The position numbers and the translations under genes are program-made. Under the pieces are notes generated by a model that saw nothing but the letters and a program-made list of their open reading frames with translations, ran no database searches and had not been told where the DNA came from. Shown piece after piece: positions 25,044 to 36,700 of a DNA stretch of 64,000 nucleotides. The stretch's first letter is position 1. The number at the start of each line of letters is the position of its first letter. This DNA is from Quercus robur (lineage: Eukaryota; Streptophyta; Magnoliopsida; Fagales; Fagaceae): contig NC_065542.1 of assembly GCF_932294415.1 (NCBI RefSeq), positions 56,532,406-56,596,405 on the forward strand. Reading direction: 5' to 3'.

Positions 25044-25724
25044 TGTGGGGCTTGAAATTTGGAATCCCGGCCCACTTCACATTAAGGGCCCAAAGCCAAA
25101 GCCGAGGAGCCCTACAGTCGAGGAGGTATGATGAGAACCCCTTAATGGCCCAAGAATGTAGCCGAGGACAACTTCACGCTCAACGCCTCATAAAACGCCT
25201 GAAGAAAAGGACAAACTCAGTACAAGAGCAGTACAAGCGAGAAAGCTGTCAACACCATAACGTGGAGCCCAGCACCTGACAAGCACATACCCCATACCAT
25301 GCTATCCAGCTTTTCCCAACCACTTTGACGTGAGGATTTATAGGACGAGTAATTGCCCCAAACAAGGAGAAACTGACACGTAGATGAAGAAGGTGAATTG
25401 AATACTAGTATAAAAGGGAAAAGAGAGCTAAAAAGGGAGGGGAGGCCCCGAAAAAGGAAGGAGAAAAAGGAGGAAGAATGGTGAGAAGATACTGCTCCTC
25501 GGATTAATTCCGAGGAGTCAGACCTTTCAAACCACATCCGTGTAAGGCTTAGCTACACAGGCCAAATCCACCTTCGTATGGGCTTCCATGAAAATCCTGA
25601 CTAAACCGTTGCCCAACGACCAAGGTCCAGCCTTTCTATCCCACTCTCTACAAATCATATTGTTCGGGCCTTTTACATACAAGCCCAATGTCATCCCCGG
25701 GCCGTTAAAAATCGTGTCCTTACA
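25044..25724 (+). repeat. 3' LTR of the non-autonomous element
   Basis: 681 bp, the same length as the 5' LTR, ending CTTACA directly before the ATAAG duplication. Confidence 0.93.
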
Positions 25725-25815
25725 ATAAGTATTACATTACAACATATTTTATTCCTTGTAATACCTATTCTTATTCCTATGTAATTACCATTACAGTTTA
25801 CCAAACGTACACTTA

Positions 25816-26990
25816 ATATATTTATTTTTGGAAGAGAACTTCCTTTTGACTTTTTCCAAGGTCTTCATTTGAAATTTTGAATATTTTCTTTTTATATGAT
25901 TTCCTAAATGTAGCAATTTTTTTCTTCATTTATCTGTTGTTAAATTTATTTTAGGTCATTTCTGTTTTCTAACATGTCATTTTTACGGATTCAAATCTTC
26001 TAGATTTACTAGAGTACTCTATCAATAGATTTCTTTAAATCCTAACCACTCTTTTATGATTTAAGGGTCTAGATTCTATCATGTTAATATTCCATTATCA
26101 ATACTCTTAAAATAATAAAATAATGTTGTAAACAAAACAATTAAGATTTATTAGTGGAATGCTGACATGGTAAAATCTAGACTATTAAATCATTAAAGAA
26201 TTGTTAAGATTTAAGAAAATCTATTTGGTAGAGTACTCTAGGAAATCTAGAGGATCTAAATCTCATTTTTACATGGTCTATTACACATACAATTCCTATT
26301 ATTAGATGAAGGAAATAAGAATAAATTTCTGGATGTCTAAATTTAAGAGACAAAAATCAAATTCGGACATTTTTTTTAGAATCAAAATTTGGACTTTATT
26401 ATGAAATGAAATGAATGTTTTGACAAAAAAGTACTATGTATTAAAAAAAGAAAAGAAAATAGACTATTTGGTAGTTGGTGCTCGGTAGGAGACAATGTGC
26501 CAAATGCAACCAAAAAAAAACCAATCCTAAACAAACATTCAAGATTTTTATTTTTAGGCTAAAATTTAATGTGTACCATCTAAGCCTTCTAATTTTGCTT
26601 TCACTCTCAATTGATCAATTGAGTCTCTAAATTTCAAAGTTATTTAATTTAGAAATTTTATACAATTTCATTAAAAAATTGTCATTAAGTATGCAATTAA
26701 CTAATGAAAAAATAATTTCTTAAAAAAAATTCTGCACATAAAAATCTATAAAAAAAATATTTTTATGCCACAATTTCTATCACAATTTTAAAATGATTTA
26801 TTGTAAATGAAAAAAAAAATTATATAAACTATAATATAAAGTATGATAAACAACAGCACCAAAATTGAAAAAGAAAAAGAGTGCTAGCTGTTTCTCAAAA
26901 AGAAAAGAAAGTATCTAGTAGCTAGGCGGTTGGTAAGCGGTAAGAAGTCAAGAGGCCCGTACCAACCCAAATTCCCCATCAAATCTGCCA
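25816..26990. other. Intergenic region upstream of cytochrome b5
   Basis: AT-rich, with no gene supported. Two inverted segments (TCTAGATTTACTAGAGTACTCT near 26001 and AGAGTACTCTAGGAAATCTAGA near 26230) together with CTATCAATAG/CTATTTGG flanks suggest a small decayed inverted-repeat element at about 25990-26275. Confidence 0.4.
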
Positions 26991-27018
26991 TTGATATTTG
27001 ACTTCGACACCAACACCA

Positions 27019-27022
<4 letters not shown>

Positions 27023-27053
<31 letters not shown>
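27023..27053. repeat. (CT)n run in cytochrome b5 leader
   Basis: About 31 bases of CT repeat end roughly 70 bases before the start codon. CT/GA tracts are common in plant 5' UTRs, and a (GA)n tract also directly precedes the start of the DUF4228 gene. Confidence 0.7.
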
Positions 27054-27057
<4 letters not shown>

Positions 27058-27123
27058 CCTTTGAAATCCACGCCTGATATACAAAACGATACACTTGCTC
27101 TTGCTTTCCAAACATAACAAAAA

Positions 27124-29499
27124 ATGGGTGGAGGAGAGCGCAAGGTTTACTCACTTGCTCAGGTCTCTGAACACAACACCCCAAAGGACTGCTGGCTTGT
27201 CATTGAAGGCAGGGTATGTATGTATGTCATATTCATGTTCACACACTCATCATGGGTATTGGGTTCTCTTCTTTTTCTTTCACGGATTTGGATCTCAGCA
27301 GATTTTGCTTCTGGATTTGGAGCTAATATTGCCAATAACAATTTTTTTATTTATTTTTTATTTTAATAATGATTAGCACTTCTGCCTTGTATGGTTGGGA
27401 CCTAAGATTGACATAAGAGATCAAAATGATAGAAACGTGAAATGTGTTTACCATATCTTGTAGAGGGGATTGATTTTTGATTGATAAATTAATGTTGAGG
27501 AGTGGAAGTTCCAAATCTGTGTGTATTAGATCATCATGATTATAATCTTAGTAGTATTGAATGTTGATTGAGGCTGCGAGATTGGTATGGAAAGACGAGA
27601 GGATGCTTTTCAATCATTCTCTTTAACAGAATCGCAGCGCATAATAAATCTCTCACTTTTGCTTGCGGGTTCAGGGAGCCATTAGTCAATCTGACAGCTA
27701 CAGCCAATTTCATTTTTTGAGAGCCTGAATCTCTAACTTGAGTTCACTGTCTTGTCTTGTCGCTTTTGGTAGAAGACACTTTACGCCCAAATCATATCAA
27801 TCATTTTTTTTAACTCCGTTGGTGAAAAAGTAGACATTTTTCATATTTATAATCTCATTGTTAAACACACATATGGAGAGACTTAAGGTTTCATTTTCCA
27901 TGCTTTTTTATAGTCTGATTGTAGGAAAAATAGAACCGTGTAGATTTATGAAACTCTTTGGCGATTACTAGGGTAGAAATTATCCAGTCTCTCCACTTAT
28001 TTGGTGCCTTAATGGACCGATCAATTCTTCTTCTTTGATTGTTCATATACTACATCTGAAGTATTTTCCTGTTTACAATTTTTTTTTTTCCTTACTCCTA
28101 TACTTAATTGATATTTTAATAAAATTTTTAGCCATTATTATTTATTTATTAGCTATGGAGGTATTGCTTTCTGTAATTTTTTTTAAAAAATACCTTTCCT
28201 ATAAGGACTCGTCGTTTGCATTAGAGGAAAACTTGCTAGAAGACCTCTGAGAACTTATATGGTGCTTTTAGAGAGGTTCTGATCGGTGTTACCCCATATT
28301 TTTAAGGAGGTGGTCTTCTCTCCCAGCCCCTCTTGTTTACTGCTGTGAGTATTTGTGTGTATATTTCTTAAGTAAGTGATCATGAACAGTTATTTAGTCT
28401 TATTAGAGGAAAAGCATAATAGCTTTTGTTAACCCCACTTCTCGCACTGTTGTGTAATAAAGGTTAATGGATCGGGCAGTTCAATTATTTGGTATTTCTT
28501 GAGGTCAAATTTGTTCTACTGACTAACCTTTAGCTAGAAGAAGTAATAGGGAGGGGAAGTGTTATCTAGTAGAACTGTAGAGGTGTATGGTTTTATTTCA
28601 AAAGTGTGGGAGAAAAGGCCTTTACGGATTGGAAAAAGAATACAAAATAGGTGGTAATGTGGTATAGTTGTGATATTTAGATAAAATATTTAAAAAAATA
28701 AAAAAAAGGTTATCCTTCTTAATAGAAGAATGTAGAGAAAGAAATTTAAGTTACGTCTATGTGGTGTTCATTCTGCATTAGGAAATCTAAAATCTGTGTT
28801 TGGGACTTCCACGTCCTCTACTATTCCCCAAATTTATACTTTTTTTAATCATTTTATGTGAGAGAATCCTGTGCTTTGTGCCTAAGAAAACTGCATTTGA
28901 ACTATTTAGAGCACCTCAAGACTTGAGCTTTAAGAGTCAATCTACATTTTTGGAAAGTGGTTCGAATCTAACATTAGTGGTCCTCATCATGCTTGAGTTT
29001 CTATGATTTGAGGTGTTACTTTGTGGTTTTGCAAATTGCAATATCCTTGAATATTTTATCCTAATGTGCTGGAGGCCTGGAACAGGTATTTGATGTGACA
29101 AAATTTTTGGAGGACCATCCTGGTGGTGATGAGGTCTTGTTGTCAGCAACAGGTAAGATAAATGTTGCAGTGTTTTGACATTCGTTTAATCATGGATCTG
29201 GAAATATCTGCTGATACCGCATGTGTGATGTATGGTTTGCAGGAAAGGATGCAACTGATGATTTTGAGGACGTGGGCCACAGTAGCAGTGCAAGAGCAAT
29301 GATGGACGAATTCTATGTAGGAGACATTGATTCAGCATCCATCCCCACCAAAACTAAGTACACTCCTCCCAAGCAGCCTCACTACAATCAGGACAAGACA
29401 CCAGAGTTCATTATCAAGGTTCTCCAGTTTCTACTTCCCCTTCTAATCTTGGGTTTGGCCGTTGGCATTCGCTTCTATACAAAATCTGCACCTGCATAA
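27124..29499 (+). CDS. Cytochrome b5, tail-anchored, three exons
   Basis: Exons are 27124-27213, 29086-29152 and 29243-29499, with GT/AG junctions, giving 137 residues. The protein starts MGGGERKVYSLAQVSEHN. The heme-binding cytochrome b5 domain carries both axial histidines, His41 in the DHPGGDE motif and His65 in DVGHSS. The C-terminus (about 108-130, LQFLLPLLILGLAVGI) is a single hydrophobic segment with a short basic tail, typical of tail-anchored ER cytochrome b5. Family members donate electrons to ER fatty-acid desaturases, hydroxylases and some P450s. The first intron (1.87 kb) follows the 30th codon. A (CT)n run at 27023-27053 lies in the probable 5' UTR. Every key residue is present and the gene looks functional. 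Confidence 0.96.
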
Positions 29500-31110
29500 T
29501 TATTGAAATCACAAGAAAGAAATTAGAAAGACCTTTGCAATAAGTCATATAAGTGATGGATGATCCTTGTTTTATCTTTATGTTTGGGACTCTAAAATCA
29601 CTGATGGTAGGATATTTCACTTCTTTCTGGCAATGATTATGTACTTGTTTTCCTCTATGCCAGTGTAATTTTCCCTCTGAAATCTCAGATGTAATCTTCT
29701 GTCCTTGATGTGCCATAGGTAAAGTACCATGATCTTATTGTTTGATAATATTACAAACTTGATCCGATGAGAAAAGGTTCTGAACACCACATAGCTGTAG
29801 TCAATTTTTTTTTTTTTTTTTGGATAACTCAATTATAACAGGTGGGAAAATGGGGATTCAAACCTTGGTTTGAAAGAGGAAATTGCTTAATTTTTTTTTT
29901 GGAATAACTTTGGCCCCAAAAGGAGATTTGACTAATGATCCACACTTCATGACCGTTTTTGTTCCCTTGGGATTAGAATATTGGGGTTTTTATTACTTCT
30001 TAGGGCTCAATGCTATATAATTTTTCATTGACTAATGACTCACATTGATGAGCAAAAAAATAATTTTTGTGATGGCCCAAGTTAGAATTGGTAATAACTT
30101 GTCACCTAAAACTTGTTGTGAAAATGAAATGAACATAACATTATTCTTTCAAAAAATCTCTCTCTCTACATGAAGGATATATACATAGATGATGTTACTT
30201 TCATAAAGGGTTAGAGTTACATTCTTTAATGCATGGCGTTGCATTAATTATGAATGAAAGATATATATTTTTTAGAATCAATACTATTGTGTGGACGAAC
30301 GGTTAAAGAATAAAGTCCATATATTATCTCCTTTCTAGATTTCTAATATCATGTGCAATACAACTCGATAAAATAATAATAAAAAAGTAATTGATAGCAA
30401 ATACAATAAAATTGGACACGGTATACATCAAAACTAGAATTTCCTAACACTTACCTTACTAAATGACTCTAGTTTCATTATTTATTGTTATGTTCGACGT
30501 TGTTTCGTTTAATTTGCTTGCTTCTTCCGTGGGTTTAACAACAATGGTGTTAACTTATTCAGTAGATCTGTGACAGTCACAAATTCTACTTTTGGAAATG
30601 CCAACAATATCTGATTTATCTCCATGGGCTGTTGGTTGATTTCATCCAAGCCTTGCTAGAGCCTAGAAGTAATACTTTGCCATGCCATGCCTCTCTTACT
30701 GCGTGTGTATACTGTATACAATATAAATACAGGCATTAGTTTGAGCCGCCCCTAAGAGTTGTTGTATTACATGTGGCAGTGGCAACACCAATGAAAAGAC
30801 CCACAATAATGAAAAAAAGAATATAAAAAACGCAAATGTTTTGACATTTTGTGAGAAGCTCTAGAAGTATGTATCATACACAAACAAGAAAGAAAGAAAG
30901 TAGGGTGGTATATCCAATTGAAAAAATTGGATAAGTCGAATTATCTGATTCCTTTTTGGCTTTGTTGGCAAAGGAAAAAAGAAGAAGATCTTTTAAGATA
31001 AACTAAATTATCCAACCCCAACAAACAATCACGTTTTCCAAAGATCCCTCACAGTAATAATCGCCTGTTTTTTTGTTGTCATTGATGAGTGAAGGAGGAG
31101 GGGAGTGGGG
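29500..31110. other. Cytochrome b5 3' region and intergenic DNA
   Basis: The first 200-300 bases probably hold the cytochrome b5 3' UTR. A segment near 29800-29885 (T run, then GGATAACTCAATTATAACAGGTGGG and GGGGATTCAAACC) resembles a decayed tRNA-like/SINE piece. No gene is seen up to the DUF4228 promoter. Confidence 0.4.
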
Positions 31111-31122
31111 ACGGTACAGAGA

Positions 31123-31201
31123 GTATAAAAAAAGAAATGGGATGGTACCTCAACTTCCCTCTTCCTTGAATTTTCTACACTTTGTAATCTGGTAATAAGG
31201 G

Positions 31202-31229
<28 letters not shown>
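31123..31229 (+). promoter_or_regulatory. Core promoter and GA-rich leader of the DUF4228 gene
   Basis: A TATA-box-like TATAAAAAAAG lies at about 31123. A (GA)n run (about 31201-31228) ends directly before the ATG at 31230. The distance suits transcription starting near 31155. This is inferred from motif and position only. Confidence 0.5.
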
Positions 31230-31232
<3 letters not shown>

Positions 31233-32045
31233 GGAGCTATAACAAGGGAGAAAGGTGTACTGAAATTGGTGCACCCAGGTAGGTATGTGGAGATGTTAAC
31301 ACAACCTATAACTGCTGCAGAAGTGATGAGGAGGAACCCGAGGCACTCGGTTACTCGGCCTGATGTGTTTGAGTTTCCATATATTGTGGTTAAACCTGAG
31401 GCAGTTTTGGTTCCTGGTAAAGTGTTCTTCATTGTTCCTAATCGCACAATCTATCACCTGTTAAAAGCCAAAAAATGGTACTTCAGCAGCCAACAACCTT
31501 CTTCTTCTTCTTCTCGACAAATGCAGCCGAATCATCATGTCAACCAGAAACATCATTCATCAATCGAGTCAAACGCTGGGAACACACCAAAGCACAACCT
31601 CGGCCTTAAGCCTCAGTTTAGAAACATGTCTTGGGATGAGCCTAGGGATCAAGATTATTATTATTATTATTATTATGAAAATAAACACAAAAAACAATCC
31701 CCATTACAGTATTTCCCTCAGCCTCAGATGATTGAAAAATACAAGAGATCTCCAACAAAATTCAGGCAGATAAAACTGGAAGATTCGATAACTGAATTTA
31801 GACATACCTATTACACCAGTAATCAAATCAGTGTAAAACTGCCTAAAACAGAAAATCCTGATCCACTGTCTGAATGTGGCACTAGCAGACAGGTTACCAT
31901 GTTGAAACCTTGTTTAAGGAAAGCAGATAGTAATCGTAAGTTCCTTCATCTTAGGGTAACTTTCAACTTATCAATCAATGATGCCAAGCAGCAAAGGAGA
32001 CACTCAGTCTGTCCACCAGAATTTGTAGACTACCCAAATTTGTGA
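31230..32045 (+). CDS. DUF4228 (PADRE) domain protein
   Basis: A single-exon CDS of 271 residues. It starts MGAITREKGVLKLVHPGRYVE, the usual N-terminus of plant DUF4228 proteins, with Gly2 placed for possible N-myristoylation. The domain continues through VMRRNPRHSVTRPDVFEFP and VPGKVFFIVPNRTIYHLLKA (about 65-84). The middle is low-complexity, with a seven-Tyr run from the (TTA)n-like stretch at about 31652-31675. The C-terminus, MLKPCLRKADSNRKFLHLRV, is another family block. Members are often induced by pathogens or abiotic stress, but their biochemical role is not established. The upstream GA tract and TATA support the start. The low-complexity Tyr and Ser runs may vary between alleles. Confidence 0.9.
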
Positions 32046-33725
32046 TGCCTCTGGGAATAATATATATATATATATATATATATATTTTCTATGTAGCATG
32101 AATGATTATGGCCCTGTAGGATTCTGTGTGAGAGCTAAAATTTCTCTACTGAGATTTGTTTATTCTATGTATCCAGTGGTTCGCATATATGGAAATTTAA
32201 CATGAACCACAACCTGTCATGCACTTCCCTTTCTTGTAAGTTGTAACCCTCCTACATTTAGGTTTTATTTCCCTTGACATTGAGAAAAAAAAAAAAAAAT
32301 TTGGCGTTATATTTTATTGGCAATGGGCCTACATTTTTTTTTTTTTTTTTGTTGACGTTATATTTGGGTGAAACCAACTGGACCTCTAGATTAGACAAAA
32401 AAAGGATTTTTTAGAAAAGTTATCTAAGTTTGGTCCCGAAAATTTTAGGATTTTCCAAAACAACAGCTGAATATACTACTACTGGTGAAAAAAGAAACAA
32501 AGCACAAAATGACTGAATGTACATGTTGATCTAAAAACTATAGGTCAGCCAAGTTTAGCATTTTTGACATCATTTATTTCAAAAATGATTACAACAACAA
32601 AGAAAAAGTACAATTTGTGTATCACACCAAAGTTTTCCTTGGCTCATTCTATTGGCAGCCTAACAAAGCAACAATATCTGTTACAATCTAATTATATATA
32701 ACTATTCATGGCTTACTCCCTCAACATCATAAATAACTAAATTTATTTCTAACAATTCTCGATAGTTAACATTTTATATTTGAGGTGTACATTCCCTAAA
32801 CACCTCCTAGGTCCCATAAAAAATTAAATAATAATAATAATAACCCACAGATATTATACAAGTTGAAGTTTGAATAATTGACAAACTTGCAGTGCAAAGA
32901 GCTTCACTTTAGAAATGATGTACCGAAAAAAATCTAGGACCACAAATTATTTTACAAGTTCTTTTCCACAACTGTGATGTAGCAGATTGTGAGTGGTAGA
33001 AAAAAATGGTAGGTCTATATGTAAGTGATAGGACTCACAATCTACCACCTTAGAGTCGTGGCAAAGAAGAAGTGAAATAGTTCATGATCCTAGAAACACA
33101 CATGACATAACATCCATTGCAATCATTGCGACATTAAAGATAGAGAGCATTTAAAATTTTATTTGGGTCAGTCATAGGCATTATATGAAAATTCTGGGTC
33201 TAATAACATTTTGGGTATTCACATATCCTTGGCACTTAGAACAACATAAAACATTCAGTAAAGGATCTAACCTGAAAGCAAACTAAGGAAGCCCGACCAG
33301 TTTTTATCTCTATATTTTGGAAAATAGAACTCCATGAAGAAGATAATGCTAATTTTAGAAGGAGAGGCAGAAACTAGTCATCTCAAATTCAATTCATCAT
33401 GAATTAAGTCCCAACAAAAGGCAGAAAATATTCATCTCAAAATCAATTCATAATGAATTAAGTCCCAACAAAATTAAATACAATGAGCATTTTATGCATG
33501 TTCACATTAGACATTCTTTGAAATATGTATAAACATCAAAGTAGTAATCACCAAAAACCATCACTTGCAATTGAGAAGAGCCCCCTTCTCTTGCTACGTC
33601 AAAGCGCCAGAACTCATTTACAAGGTGGCGAAAAAAAAAATTTAGTAAAAAAGGTTACCACAAACATGACATACAGACTCAACAAATTCAGGGGGGAAAA
33701 AAAGATTCCAAGTGATGTTAATTAC
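32046..33725. other. Intergenic between convergent genes
   Basis: The two flanking genes point towards this interval, so it should hold both 3' UTRs. It contains an (AT)n run near 32060-32085 and T and A runs. A near-duplicate pair lies at about 33380-33475 (CATCTCAAAWTCAATTCAT, then AATGAATTAAGTCCCAACAAAA). No gene is seen. Confidence 0.5.
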
Positions 33726-36700
33726 CTACTCTGTACTTGCACATGTTCTCTCAATAACCTTAGAATCTGTTCTATGCGAATGTTTTGATGGAGAACTTGA
33801 TCCCCTTGAAGAACTATGTCCAAAGAAGCTCAGTTTACCAATTTTCTTTGAGAAAGAACTCATAAATTTACGAGAATTGGACTTTTCCATATCCCTCTTC
33901 ATACAAACATGTTCTTTCTCAAGATCATTTAGTCTCATCCGTAACCGTGCTAGCTCAAGTTTTAGTTCACGATTTTCTCTTCTCAATGAAGCATAGTTGT
34001 CTCGTGGAGACATCGCTGCACTTAGTGCACCACTGCTGATCCTCCATGACTGGTGGGTTGGCTTGGGGTCATCGTCTCCATAAGAGCAGCTCAGGGAATT
34101 TCGGAGCCTTATTTGCTCAAAGTAGAGCACTTGTACAATAGACTGGAGAGGGAGACGCTCATTTTGTGCAGCATGTGCACCAGCCTCTTGAGAGAGCTTT
34201 TGGAAATCAATCAGTTTGCTTAGCTTCTTCCGGTCCAACTCTGATAAATTTTGATGTGCCTGAATATGCATTCACATAAGAATCAGATACAAGGAATTTC
34301 TAAGAAGAAATCACTAGTATAAATGGACCTTGTTTACTTCAGGTAAATATATTTCAAGAAGATTTAGTTTGACATGGGAAAGAGTAGAATTAGTTGAGAT
34401 TTTTTTTCCTTCTTTCTTGATTTTTATGACTAATATATCTTGTACTAATTTTAGGGGGGGGGGGGGGGGGGGGGGGGGATACTTGGGTGAAGAAGGAAGA
34501 ACAAGTATCTCTAATATGCAACCTCCAAAAATCGGTCAGTTTCATATGGGAAAAAAAATGTTTGTGTCATCTAAAATTGCAAGGAAAGATGAGTAACACA
34601 TACTTTCAGGTAAATATCAATGGCTCGATATAACCCGTCATGAACAGTACGTGCATGTGTTGGTAAAACATCTGCAATCACCATGAACTTAGGAAGCTTG
34701 AGATTTGCATCAGGCGCAATTTCTGCAAGGTAATTATCTACTAATTTTGCAACTTTGAACAAGGCAGTTTGGGAAGGTGAATGGGGACTATCAGATTCAA
34801 AAACGGAAGCATCATCCATATCGTCTTCGCTATCATCTTGCTGTGAGAAATTTACCAAAATCCTATGAACCGTATCAACATCAAATAAGGTATCACCTGC
34901 ATGCCTGAAAGAAGGGATGAGAAGATCATCGAGAGTAGCAATATCCAACTGGGACCCAATCCTCCTCTCCAGATCAAGCCTACAAGAAATTGTGCAATCA
35001 AGCATCACTGCACTTCGTAAGAGTCCAAAAAGGAAAGTGATTGGAACAGCAAGCTTCTCAATGGGCAAGAGGCTGACAATCGTCTCAACCACCAGTTTTT
35101 CATGCCCATTTGAACCTGAAAGCAAATCAACTTTTGCCTGGCTAGATGGATTCCATAAGCTGGATTTCTTTGTCAACTCCTTCTGTGCATAATTCACAAG
35201 GGATGCACCAATGCTCTCTGGACGAACCCCACGACACTTCATTGCCGTTATGACTTTTTGATACAAATCAACCCGCAGAACAGAAAGATCTTCAATCCAC
35301 CAGTCCCCTTCGCTCTTGGCTTGCCTGTTCATGTGAAGCCTCCCTGAGCTGCTGTACTCCAAGCGTGAGAAGCTTGAAGCAATCTGCTCTGCACAAGCCT
35401 TTGAGGCTATTGCATCGATGCAACGGCTAACTACTCTCAGCTCATCTGCAAGAGGGAGTAGGTTTTCACATTGTTGCAGAACTTCAACACACATTTCAAG
35501 GTTTTTGCAAACAATACTCTCAAGATATTCTTCAGCACGGGAACCAAGATTATCTTTCGAAAACTCTTCGGTCATTTCAAGGTAATCAGAAACACAGCAC
35601 AGCTGAGCAACATTCATGGATGTAATTTCAAAGTTGATTCCATAACAGAATTTTGCTGCCAACTCAAATGCCTCTGCACCTCCTGGTAAATTAAGCAGTT
35701 CCACCCTTGAGATATCAGAATCCCTATGTTCTGCAACTAACTTCCGTATTCGTCCACTTCGAGAGACAAGAGGGAACTGCATTTAAGAATCAAGGCTATT
35801 GGAACCATGAGAACTACGAAAAAAAAATCACCGTGCTTAAAGCAAGTTCTAATAATTTAAGCGATGTTTATCTAGCCCATTCAAGCACATGAGCAAGAAC
35901 ATCACAAATCCAAGAGTGTGTATAAAAAAAATGACTAAGCAATGTGCAAATTTGGTATGGTTGAAAAAAACATCTCCAAGGATAGAACATGTCCGTACTT
36001 CATGTAATCTGTGTGTATATTTAGTGGTTAAAAAAAAAATTCCAAACAAATTGCAAATGATCTGGACAATTCAAATTTATTGCAAATTCCCAATTGATCA
36101 CAGACAATTTAAATGAAACACAATTTTTTTTTTTTCCTTGGCATAAAAATTGTCTGATTTTCTATTTGATTCTTCTTATTTTTCCAATTTCAAGTTACCA
36201 TTCTAGAGAACTTGAATTTTAGTTGATGTCCACTTGTAATTTTGGGGGCAAATTTTGAACTTAAGGCCAGTCTCCACATCTTACCACTTGAGCCCAAGGG
36301 CACATTTCAAGTAGAATTCACTAGCAAATAATACTTTGCATCTGCTCTTCATAACCTAAGATAGGACAACCAAACTAGATTTAACCACCTGAAAATGTAT
36401 TGAGAGTGCCATCTATTTCGCTCATTCTTTACGTTTACAAAAAAGAAAATACCCCTGAAGCAGATACGACACTGAAATTGCATTTGAAGAGAGGCACCAC
36501 CAAAAATTTAGTAAAAGAAGCTTCATCCATCAGAAAGGCATACTCAATCAGAAAATAGTGAACAAAATCATGGTAAACAAAGCATATTGTTACCTTGTGT
36601 AATGAAAATGTCCCTCCACTAACTTCAATGGTAATATCGCTTGGAACATCACGAAAAATCCTACAACAGGTTATCAGCTAATTATTTTCACAAGAAGGCT

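Larger units (their letters stand above)
22526..25724 (+). mobile_element. Non-autonomous LTR retrotransposon, full length (3.2 kb)
   Basis: Two 681-bp LTRs (22526-23206 and 25044-25724) start TGTGGGG and end CTTACA. A perfect 5-bp duplication, ATAAG, flanks the element (22521-22525 and 25725-25729). The purine-rich GATTTTGAGGGGCTAT just before 25044 is a plausible polypurine tract. The 1.84-kb interior has no gag, protease, integrase or reverse-transcriptase motif, so the element would depend on proteins supplied in trans. I count about 16 differences between the LTRs (roughly 2%), which marks a comparatively recent insertion. Orientation is set by the TATA-like AGTATAAAAGGG in each LTR. The primer-binding site is unusual: AGTTTTGGATAGAACC follows the LTR instead of the common TGGTATCAGAGC. 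Confidence 0.93.
22084..25812. mobile_element. Harbinger-like MITE split by an LTR retrotransposon
   Basis: The left terminus GGGTACATTTGGTAGA at 22084 pairs with the complement of the right terminus TTTACCAAACGTACAC at 25812. TTA flanks both sides (22081-22083 and 25813-25815). Both arms are rich in TAATAGTTATTCC-like and ATTACAAGG-like blocks. Without the nested retrotransposon and its duplicated ATAAG, the MITE is about 525 bp. The TTA target site fits the PIF/Harbinger superfamily. Confidence 0.7.
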
